This document shows, one piece after another, positions 7,701 through 13,139 of a stretch of 17,229 nt of DNA. The stretch is taken from contig JAXFQS010000139.1 in the NCBI GenBank assembly GCA_034178815.1, forward strand, positions 1 through 17,229, given 5' to 3'. The DNA comes from JAXFQS01 sp034178815 (GTDB lineage Bacteria; Verrucomicrobiota; Kiritimatiellia; RFP12; DVOR01). Numbering within the stretch: position 1 is the first letter of the stretch; each line of letters opens with the position of its first letter. The position numbers were made by a program, and so were the translations under genes. Under the pieces are notes generated by a model. That model saw nothing but the letters and a program-made list of their open reading frames with translations, searched no databases and was not told the DNA's origin.

Positions 7701-9067
7701 GAGCCGAACTCCTCGCCCCCCTCGCAACCATCCAGTTCGGTGGCATCCTCGGCGCCCTCCTACTCAACCAAATCGCACTCCCCGCACTCGTCATGCTCAC
7801 CGAACGAAAACCAAAGGTGCCCACCACCGCCCTCCTTTCCTGCCTTGCCCTTGCCCTCGCCGGTTGCACTGCCTACCGCCCCGCCCAACTCGACTTCCAG
7901 CGCCACTCCGACCAATGGCGCCCCGCCCGCATTACCCTCCAAACCCCCGCCCTCGCAGCTCGAATCGCCCTCATCGGCAACCCCGAACTCAACCTCGCCC
8001 GAGCCAAACTCGCCCATGCCCGGAAAGCCACCCAAGCCTCTGGATACTGGGCCGATCCCGACCTCTCTTTTGACCTCCTGCGCATCGCGCAGCCGGCCAC
8101 CCATCCCTTCCTCTTCGGCGCAGGAATCGACCTCACCCTGCCAATCTCCGGAACCCCTTCGCTCGAACGCCGCGCCCGGGAACTGTACACCCAAGCCGAG
8201 CGTCTAGCCCTCCAATCGGCCGAACTGTCGACCTCCAATGCCGCCGTTCGCGCCTGGCTTCGCCTCAAAGGAATACGCCGCCGGCGGGAGGCGGTCGTTG
8301 CCTACTTGGGGTCTGACAGGTTGGCATCTCTGCTCTCGGCGGTTGACCACCTAGCGCAGGCGGGGGAACTCACCAAAGGGGCCGCTTCGTCCGTACGCCT
8401 CCGCCACCACGATCGGCAGCATTTGGCCCACGAGTTGCGCGAGCAAGAGGCGGAAGCGGCGGCAGATTTGAAGCGGCTGCTCGGACTCCATCCTGACTCG
8501 GAGATTGCCTTGGGCGAGGGCATTCCTGCGCTCCCGCAGGGGCCGTTGGAACTTCCTCCGGCTCTCGATTTCGTACGCCATCCGGAGGTGCTGGCGGCAC
8601 TGGGGCGGCTCGGTGCGAGCGAAGCGGAACTGCGGCTGGAAGTGCGCCGGCAGTACCCGGAGGTCTCCCTCTCGCCGCTCTACGAACGGGAAGACGGGAG
8701 CGACCGTCTTGGGTTCGGCGTGGGGGTGAGTCTGCCTATTTGGAACCGCAATCGGTTGGCGATTGCGGAGGCGACGGGGAGGCGGGAGGTGTCGCTGGAG
8801 GAGGTCGTGATTTGCTGGAAGAGAAGGGTGGCGGAGGCGACTAGGCTTGCCGGGAAGGTGTCGCGTTTGTTGACGCACCGGCCGGCGACGGAGGTGTTGG
8901 AACCGTGGGAATTGTATCGTGCGGGGGAGGTGGATGCGGTGGGGTGTTTTGAGTTGGGCGAAACGCGTCTTGAGGGGGTGTTGTCGGAATTGTCGTGGTC
9001 GGAGTCGTTGCTGGATGCGGCGGCGGAATTGGGGTATGCGTGCTGGCTGGAGGAGGTTGAGAGATGA
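4778..9067 (+). CDS. RND efflux pump (HME/CusA-like) fused to a TolC-family outer-membrane lipoprotein
   Basis: This is a single 1429-codon frame. Residues 1 to about 1010 form an RND permease: TM1 near the N-terminus, then LPVDIFPDIQPP (33-44), a first porter region, TM2-TM6 with MTLGGVAVAAGDIVDSGIV (385-403), a second porter region and TM8-TM12 ending at LNQIALPALVML. D399 aligns with the proton-relay Asp of CusA-type pumps, with one Asp (VDS) rather than the DD pair of drug pumps. Residues 1006-1030 form a lipoprotein signal, MLTERKPK then a hydrophobic run ending LAGC (C1030). The remaining 400 residues are TolC-like: NPELNLARAKLAHAR, coiled-coil helices and FGVGVSLPIWNRNRLAIAEA. An in-frame ATG at 7793 could instead start a separate outer-membrane protein, but I see no ribosome site. 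I recall RND-OMF fusions of similar length in Bacteroidetes. Metal specificity cannot be read. Confidence 0.88.
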   Translation: MRPLLQPLLDHPKTTLAALAAALLAGLLGLRGLPVDIFPDIQPPRLVLQTEAPGLTAAETEQRVTRILETAAYGIGRIRTIRSSSTIGLSIITIDLDWRENLDRARTRLYERLARLQTDLPPEAKPEIAPPLAATGEIQLIALTPAKDTNLLDLRELAEYDLRPQLLAIPGIGEVAVMGGSLPEYRINASPLHLSTLGIHPSQLADTLRAALSRPVAGYLPDDRSEEIPLEQTARVETLEALRDLPLNPSLRLRQAADVTLSGSPRRGSASLDSAEAVVLSVQKTPGGNTLELTREIDAVLASFAARNAAKLNLEPAAYRQSDFIETSLRGVRGILWDTLWIVLVVLVLTLLKWRSILVVLATLFLTVLAGISLFPALGIGVDVMTLGGVAVAAGDIVDSGIVFAEAIRRKLDAGGYLSRREAVLDAMADVFPSVLCSVAIIVLAFVPLFLLPGLEGRLFRPLGKAYLAFLGASFGVAVLVVPCLSLLLESGSSGGVSRGAAPLMRLLDRLYVPCLECSIRHPILTLIPVLLLAVWSASLAAKLGTSFLPPLHEPTLNVLLSLSPSASLPEAERTARHAGRVLSAIPGVGKVVRRTGRAERDQHAEPVSSSEFIVHLDGNASAVRQDIRERLGSIPGAVVMVGYPIEHRISAILSGVEAELAVNLYCEDPNRLRAAVRAVEPIIASVPGIAGVRANREASGRTLRIDYDPQALAAEGMNLGDAGIQISAAHRGVPVGTILANQSRREVVIRLADDSSQTERDLRRFTFIGGRGQPVPFPSVATLRAGQAPLMLLRENGRRKALISCNLDSGADIGQLVQTLRQRLQPIVQSLGCDLTLTGSHEARQSTARTLLLASAALLALILALLTLSLGRLRHALLALVNLPLALIGGVLAARLAGASLSVSALVGFVTVTGFALRNGLLLLNALLQRLAHGQPLPIALREGARERLAPILMTTLTTLLGLIPLMLSTGTPGAELLAPLATIQFGGILGALLLNQIALPALVMLTERKPKVPTTALLSCLALALAGCTAYRPAQLDFQRHSDQWRPARITLQTPALAARIALIGNPELNLARAKLAHARKATQASGYWADPDLSFDLLRIAQPATHPFLFGAGIDLTLPISGTPSLERRARELYTQAERLALQSAELSTSNAAVRAWLRLKGIRRRREAVVAYLGSDRLASLLSAVDHLAQAGELTKGAASSVRLRHHDRQHLAHELREQEAEAAADLKRLLGLHPDSEIALGEGIPALPQGPLELPPALDFVRHPEVLAALGRLGASEAELRLEVRRQYPEVSLSPLYEREDGSDRLGFGVGVSLPIWNRNRLAIAEATGRREVSLEEVVICWKRRVAEATRLAGKVSRLLTHRPATEVLEPWELYRAGEVDAVGCFELGETRLEGVLSELSWSESLLDAAAELGYACWLEEVER
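7793..7882 (+). other. Internal lipoprotein signal peptide at the RND-OMF seam
   Basis: Residues 1006-1030 of the fusion have every part of a type II signal: a basic n-region (ERKPK), a hydrophobic stretch (ALLSCLALALA) and the lipobox L-A-G-C with C1030. The upstream RND domain would end in the cytoplasm after TM12, so this segment could re-enter the membrane and be cut by LspA, releasing the outer-membrane factor. The release is inference; the motif is visible. Confidence 0.7.
7814..7836 (-). repeat. Single 23-nt AAGGT unit within the RND-OMF junction
   Basis: On the + strand this reads AAGGTGCC-C-ACCACCGCCC and matches the array unit at 3976-3998 at about 18 of 23 bases by eye. It encodes the KVPTT part of the seam between the pump and the lipoprotein signal. 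Confidence 0.5.
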
Positions 9068-10116
9068 TGGGAAAGGTTGATATCTGTCTGCTGATTTGGC
9101 TTCCTTTGGCGGTGTTGGGGGAAGGGCACCACGAGGCATCGGTGGTGGTCGGAAAGTGGGCGCGGGAGGCGCTTGGCCTGAGGGTGGAGCGTCCGCGGCG
9201 GATGGTGTTGGAGGAGGGCTGGCGCGGGGTTGGTTTCTGGACTGTGGCGGAGGAGAATCGGTTGCTTCTCGGGACGCCTTTGGCGGGGCGGATCCGGTTG
9301 GTTTCCCGGATTGGTTCGGGGGTGAAGGCGGGTGAGGTGCTGGCGGAGGTGGAGGCTCCTCGGCTACGGGAACTTGAGGCGGAGAGGGAACGGTTGAGGG
9401 CTCGTCTGGGGCATTATGCGCGGTTGGGAACGGGTCAGGCGGAACTCGAGTCGGCGTTGGGAAGGGTGGCATCGGAGGTGGCTGGGTATAGGGCTTGTGG
9501 GGAGGTTTCTACGGGTGGGGTGTGGCGTCTTTTGGCTCCGTGCGAGGGTGTGGTGGCGGGGTTTGGAGTGAGCAATTTGGAACAGGTGGATGCGGGGGCT
9601 TCTCTGGTTCGGCTGGTGCGGAAGGGGGCGTTGGTGTTGACTCTGGAGGTGCCGTCGGGGGTGTGGCGGGGGTTGAAGGGGGAGGTCTCGGCGATGGTCG
9701 ATGGGCGTTCTGCGGGATATGCAGTTTTGCCGGATGGGGCTGGCGGCGTGGTGCGGCTGAGGTTGTCTGAACCGGAGGGCTTGGGGGCGTTGGCAGGGGA
9801 GCGTGCGGAGGTGTGGCTGGCTCCGAAGGGTGGTGTGGAACGGTTGACGGTGCCGTCGCGAGCAGTGGTGCGCAGGGGGATGGAGTTGGTCGTGTTGGTG
9901 CGGGAGGGAAATGAGGAGGGGCACTTTGAGGCGCGGGCGGTGCGTGTCCTGGCGGAGCGGGGAGGGTGGTCTGCTGTCGAAGGAATCGAGGCGTCGGACG
10001 AGGTGGTGGTTGAGGGTGCTTATGCGCTGGTGTCGCAGTTGGACGGGGATTCGAAGGGTGCTCCGGGCCATTTCCACGCGGATGGTTCGTTCCACGAGGG
10101 GGAGGCGGAGCACTAG
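9064..10116 (+). CDS. Periplasmic adaptor (membrane fusion protein, CusB/HlyD-like) with His-rich tail
   Basis: This 350-aa protein starts in an ATGA overlap with the fusion gene, so it is part of the same operon. It has a short hydrophobic N-terminus (ICLLIWLPLAVLG). Next come a first barrel/lipoyl half (GTPLAGRIRLVSRIGSGVKAG...LAEVEAP), a short helical hairpin (ELEAERERLRARLGHYA ... ALGRVASEVAGY) and the second lipoyl half (WRLLAPCEGVVAG...VDAGASLVRLV). Beta-barrel and membrane-proximal parts follow, ending VEGAYALVSQ. The C-terminus HFHADGSFHEGEAEH carries four histidines, a tail seen in metal-type adaptors. The adaptor links the inner-membrane pump to the outer-membrane channel. The helical hairpin is short for the family. 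The coding strand is extremely G/T-rich. The TAG stop is the first three bases of the next 23-nt array. Confidence 0.85.
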   Translation: MMGKVDICLLIWLPLAVLGEGHHEASVVVGKWAREALGLRVERPRRMVLEEGWRGVGFWTVAEENRLLLGTPLAGRIRLVSRIGSGVKAGEVLAEVEAPRLRELEAERERLRARLGHYARLGTGQAELESALGRVASEVAGYRACGEVSTGGVWRLLAPCEGVVAGFGVSNLEQVDAGASLVRLVRKGALVLTLEVPSGVWRGLKGEVSAMVDGRSAGYAVLPDGAGGVVRLRLSEPEGLGALAGERAEVWLAPKGGVERLTVPSRAVVRRGMELVVLVREGNEEGHFEARAVRVLAERGGWSAVEGIEASDEVVVEGAYALVSQLDGDSKGAPGHFHADGSFHEGEAEH

Positions 10117-10297
10117 GGGCGTTTCGTTGGTACCTTTCGGGGCGGCGGGTAGGCACCTTTCACGCCCGATCTCGGATACCTTTCGTGGGCGGACATTGCT
10201 ACCTTGGGGAGTTGCAGGTTGGCATCTTCGGGGGCGTGTCGTGCCTTGCAGTCGCCTCAGACGGTGCGAACGAATGGGGGCGTTTCGTGCGTACCAT
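10114..10297 (+). repeat. Array of 23-nt units (ACCTT box on + strand) after the efflux operon
   Basis: ACCTT occurs at 10132, 10155, 10178 and 10201, then ATCTT at 10224 and ACCAT at 10293; all spacings are 23 or 69 nt (three units). The first unit begins at the adaptor's TAG. Units 1 and 8 share 19 of 23 bases, including GGGGCGTTTCGT. Units 6 and 7 are decayed but keep phase. Orientation is opposite to the array at 3930-4044. The remaining bases up to 10325 hold nothing else I can recognise. Confidence 0.85.
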
Positions 10298-10325
10298 TTG
10301 GTGCCGTGCGGATGATGGTATTGGA

Positions 10326-10354
10326 TTGCATCGCTTCCGAGCCTGTGCTAAAAT
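10326..10354 (+). promoter_or_regulatory. Sigma70-type promoter of lemA
   Basis: -35 TTGCAT (10326-10331), a 17-bp spacer and -10 TAAAAT (10349-10354) with a TGC extension are present. The predicted start is near 10361, giving a leader of about 46 nt before the LemA ATG. Confidence 0.75.
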
Positions 10355-10407
10355 ATTCTTCACTCGCGCGGGCAATGCGCTCGCGCCATCCCCTTAGGAG
10401 CAGGCTT

Positions 10408-11082
10408 ATGGCAACCGGAAACGAATTGGACGAACTCACAGGCCCCGTCAACCAGCAGGGCCGCGACATACAGGTAATCGAACGCCAACTTCCCGTGCAG
10501 GTCGGCTTCGGTTCGACGCTCTTCGAAATCATCCTCTGGCTCTGCGGAATCCTCCCTGGGCTCATTTTCCTCTTTATGAAAATCTCGGCCGGCAACTACT
10601 TCCGCCGGCTCCAGCAGAAGATCCAAGCCGATGCCTCGACCATCGACAACTACCTCGAACAGCGCGTGGTCATTTTGAGCAATCTCGCCACCCTCGTCTC
10701 GAAAGCCGTCGCCCTCGATTCCGATGTGATGAAGGCTGTCGCCGCCTTCCGAGGAGGACGCCTGCCCGAAGGTATGAGCCGCAACGAAGCACAGGCGCAG
10801 CTCGACGGCGCGTTCGGCCGCCTCTTCCCCCAAGTCGAAGCCTACCCCGAACTCAAGGCCCACGAGACAATCATCGAGGCGATGCGGCAGAATGCCTACC
10901 TCCAGCGGGAAATCACCGCCGCCCGTTCGCTCTACAACGACACCGTCGCGCAATGGAACCGCGACCTCTTCCGCTGGCCGACTTACCAGATCGTCGCTGC
11001 CCGCGCCGGCTACACCACGCGCATACCCTTCAGCGCCTCGGCCGAACTCAAACAGGCCGCGCGGAAGAACTTCTTCGCCTAA
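10408..11082 (+). CDS. lemA: LemA family protein
   Basis: This 224-aa inner-membrane protein starts at an ATG with TAGGAG ahead of it and a promoter 54 nt upstream; the frame also runs further back, but that would include the promoter. One TM segment lies at about residues 36-57 (STLFEIILWLCGILPGLIFLF), after an N-terminal region of about 35 residues that is longer than in typical LemA. The helical LemA domain follows: RRLQQKIQADASTIDNYLEQRVVILSNL, then AYPELKAHETIIEAMRQNAYLQREI, and TAARSLYNDTVAQWNRDLFRWPTYQIVA. The ELK/RxxYN/FPxxxVA-type pattern is diagnostic of the family. Its biochemical function is unsettled. It is probably co-transcribed with the next gene. Confidence 0.9.
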   Translation: MATGNELDELTGPVNQQGRDIQVIERQLPVQVGFGSTLFEIILWLCGILPGLIFLFMKISAGNYFRRLQQKIQADASTIDNYLEQRVVILSNLATLVSKAVALDSDVMKAVAAFRGGRLPEGMSRNEAQAQLDGAFGRLFPQVEAYPELKAHETIIEAMRQNAYLQREITAARSLYNDTVAQWNRDLFRWPTYQIVAARAGYTTRIPFSASAELKQAARKNFFA

Positions 11083-11098
11083 TTCAGGTGCGGCCCCC

Positions 11099-11213
11099 CT
11101 GCTTCGATTCGTACCAACCTTCCGAACCGTATGCTGCCCACCAGTTGTCCCGATTCCAACCAACCTTCAGCCCCCTTTGCTGCCAACCTTTAGCCCCGTT
11201 GGCAACCCGCCTT
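11099..11213 (+). repeat. Array of five 23-nt units (ACCTT box), C-rich version, between lemA and the next gene
   Basis: Boxes lie at 11117 (ACCTT), 11140 (ACCAG), 11163 (ACCTT), 11186 (ACCTT) and 11209 (GCCTT), exactly 23 nt apart. Units 4 and 5 start CAGCCCC and TAGCCCC, where the array at 10114 has TAGGGGC, so the variable positions carry C rather than G. The array ends 18 nt before the following ATG. Confidence 0.8.
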
Positions 11214-11231
11214 CCGCCTGGCTGCTAGACA

Positions 11232-12929
11232 ATGGACGCCTCCAATCCCCTGCTTGACGAGATCTATGCGCCGCTCGACCAATACCGCGACCGCTTCGCG
11301 CAAGCTTTCGCGGAGCGGGCGCGGAAACTCTTCGAGGAACTGTTCGATCGCTCGGGTGTCGACGGTGAGGAAAACCGCCGTCTGGTCGCCGAGGTCTCGT
11401 CGCGCGAATCGGCGCGGAAACGGGTGGGATGGGTTCAGGCTGGCTGGATCGCCGCAACAGTCCTGGTGGTCGGATTCGGGGCAATCCCCGTGGTCGCTTT
11501 GCTACTCTCCGGCGCGGTGGCGGCCGAGACGGTTCTCTATGCAATCGTGTCCGTCGCGGGCCTGTGGTTGTGCCTTGCAAAGATTGTCAAGGCCGTCCGT
11601 CGGCGCCAGACGCTGAAAGCAGAAATCGACGCCCTAATCGAGCAAGGATGGGCGCAGATGGCACCGTTGAACGCGCGCTACCGGTGGGATTCGCTTCCGC
11701 GCCTGATTGAGCAGACCTTGCCCAAAATCCATGTCGACCCCTACTGCTCGCAGGAGCGCTTCTCCGAGATGGTCGAACGCTATGGATGGAAGCCGCCGTT
11801 TGGTCAGAACGAGTCGGTCGTGCTGGCTCAGTCGGGGGCTGTCAACGGCAACCCGTTCGTCTTCGTCTCGGTTTTGGCCCAAGAGTGGGATACCGAGGTC
11901 TACACCGGTCACAAGACCATCTCCTGGACTGAGACAGAGGAGGATGCCGAGGGGCATCTCAGGCGCGTGACGCGCACTGAGGTACTTACCGCCTCGGTCG
12001 AGAAGCCTATTCCCGTCTATGAAAAGCGGACGAATGTTTTCTTCGCCAGCCAAGCAGCGCCGAACCTCTCGTTCAACCGCGAAAGAACCAATTTGTCTGG
12101 TTCCTCCATCACCGACAGGTGGCGCCGAAAGCGAGAGATTGGTAGTTTGGAAGCCTTCTCGCGGAACCTAACGGACAAGTCCAACTACACCATTATGTCG
12201 AACCGCGAATTTGAGGCGATGTTCAAGACGGTCGACCGCGACAATGAGGTGGAGTATCGGGTTCTCTTTACGGCCGATGCGCAGCGGCAGATGACGGCGT
12301 TGATGCAGGACAGCGAGGTCGGTTTTGGGGATGATTTCGGCTTCGAAAAGGTCAAGCGGGTTTCGTGCGTAATGCCCGACCATCTGCAGGAATTCGACTT
12401 GAGCACGGCTCCGTCTCGCTTCGCGGATTGGGATTTGGAACGGGCTAGGAAGCACTTTCTGGAGTTCGCGGGAGAGTACTTCCGTCACTTCTACTTCGGG
12501 CTGGCGCCGATATTGGCAATTCCGGCCTATCGGCAGACTGCGCCGGAGGAGGTCACGGGCATCGATGACCCCCGCTGGAGGCTTGCCGCGCTGAGTTCGC
12601 TTGAACAGGAGGCGCTCGCCAACTTCTGCGGCGAGGCGTGCTTCAAACCCCGCCAATCGGCCACGCGGCTGATTCTCAAGGCGAGGCCTTTGGGCGCGTC
12701 TGGGACGGACGAGCGGGTGCAGGTCACGGCGCACGCCTTTCGCTGCGAAGAGCGCGTCGAAGTCGTTTCCGTCTATGGCGGTGACGACCGATACCATGAG
12801 GTGTGCGTGCCCTGGAGCGAGTACCTTCCCGTCCAACGCACCCGCATCGTCGACATCCATCGCGGCACCGCGCCCGTCGGCTCCGATGTCTACACCTTCC
12901 GCGACGGACTCCACGCCAAGCCAGCCTAG
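11232..12929 (+). CDS. Two-TM membrane protein of unknown function, LemA partner
   Basis: This 565-aa protein has a charged helical N-terminus (QYRDRFAQAFAERARKLFEELFDR). Two adjacent TM segments follow at about 66-92 (VQAGWIAATVLVVGFGAIPV...) and 97-117 (AAETVLYAIVSVAGLWLCL), then a large domain of about 440 residues, probably cytoplasmic. The soluble part includes KIHVDPYCSQERFSEMVERYGW, a beta-rich FVFVSVLAQEWDTEVYTGHKTISW segment, LDIF-like polar stretches and a C-terminal DVYTFRDGLH. I do not recognise a named family. Membrane proteins of this layout following LemA, some filed as DUF3137, occur in other bacteria, and the resemblance here is only general. No good ribosome site precedes ATG 11232, so coupling to lemA transcription is assumed. 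The gene has mixed strand composition. Confidence 0.75.
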   Translation: MDASNPLLDEIYAPLDQYRDRFAQAFAERARKLFEELFDRSGVDGEENRRLVAEVSSRESARKRVGWVQAGWIAATVLVVGFGAIPVVALLLSGAVAAETVLYAIVSVAGLWLCLAKIVKAVRRRQTLKAEIDALIEQGWAQMAPLNARYRWDSLPRLIEQTLPKIHVDPYCSQERFSEMVERYGWKPPFGQNESVVLAQSGAVNGNPFVFVSVLAQEWDTEVYTGHKTISWTETEEDAEGHLRRVTRTEVLTASVEKPIPVYEKRTNVFFASQAAPNLSFNRERTNLSGSSITDRWRRKREIGSLEAFSRNLTDKSNYTIMSNREFEAMFKTVDRDNEVEYRVLFTADAQRQMTALMQDSEVGFGDDFGFEKVKRVSCVMPDHLQEFDLSTAPSRFADWDLERARKHFLEFAGEYFRHFYFGLAPILAIPAYRQTAPEEVTGIDDPRWRLAALSSLEQEALANFCGEACFKPRQSATRLILKARPLGASGTDERVQVTAHAFRCEERVEVVSVYGGDDRYHEVCVPWSEYLPVQRTRIVDIHRGTAPVGSDVYTFRDGLHAKPA

Positions 12930-12932
12930 CCA

Positions 12933-12955
12933 CCGCTCCGGCGCCTGCCAACCTT
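12933..12955 (+). repeat. Isolated 23-nt unit (ACCTT box)
   Basis: The stretch ends GCCTGCCAACCTT and resembles the unit at 11168-11190 (TTTGCTGCCAACCTT). It begins four bases after the stop of the 565-aa protein. Neighbouring phases at 12928 and 12974 are not clearly preserved. The rest of 12956-13058 is C-rich with nothing recognisable. Confidence 0.5.
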
Positions 12956-13058
12956 CTGCCCTAGGAGGTGGCCGCCACTCCCCCCGCTTCCTGCGCTCTT
13001 CCCGCTCCTGAACCTGCGTACGACTTCTTCGGCGCCTGGGCTCCCGCGTAAATTCCTG

Positions 13059-13087
13059 TTGCCAGCCCCCGAGCATTGTGCTATAAT
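13059..13087 (+). promoter_or_regulatory. Sigma70-type promoter of the PPIase lipoprotein gene
   Basis: -35 TTGCCA (13059-13064), a 17-bp spacer and a consensus -10 TATAAT (13082-13087) with a TGC extension are present. The leader to the ATG at 13140 is about 46 nt and contains AGGAGG at 13123-13128. Confidence 0.85.
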
Positions 13088-13139
13088 CAGAGCCGTTATC
13101 ATCCAGACAAACTGGAATCCACAGGAGGAATCCACACTT

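Noticed and set aside
8351..9472. 373-codon minus-strand open frame opposite the OMF and adaptor
   Set aside because: It spans two well-supported genes and encodes Pro/Arg/His-rich filler with no domain; it is the antisense of G-rich codons.
4077..10116. Transposon-borne efflux operon
   Set aside because: No transposase, integrase or terminal inverted repeats of insertion-sequence type flank it; only the 23-nt arrays do, and these also occur elsewhere.
10204..10407. Upstream extension of the LemA frame
   Set aside because: It covers the repeat array and the promoter; ATG 10408 has TAGGAG and matches the promoter position.
3930..11213. CRISPR array interpretation of the 23-nt periodic sequences
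   Set aside because: Units are contiguous and degenerate, without constant repeats separated by unique spacers, and no cas genes are present.
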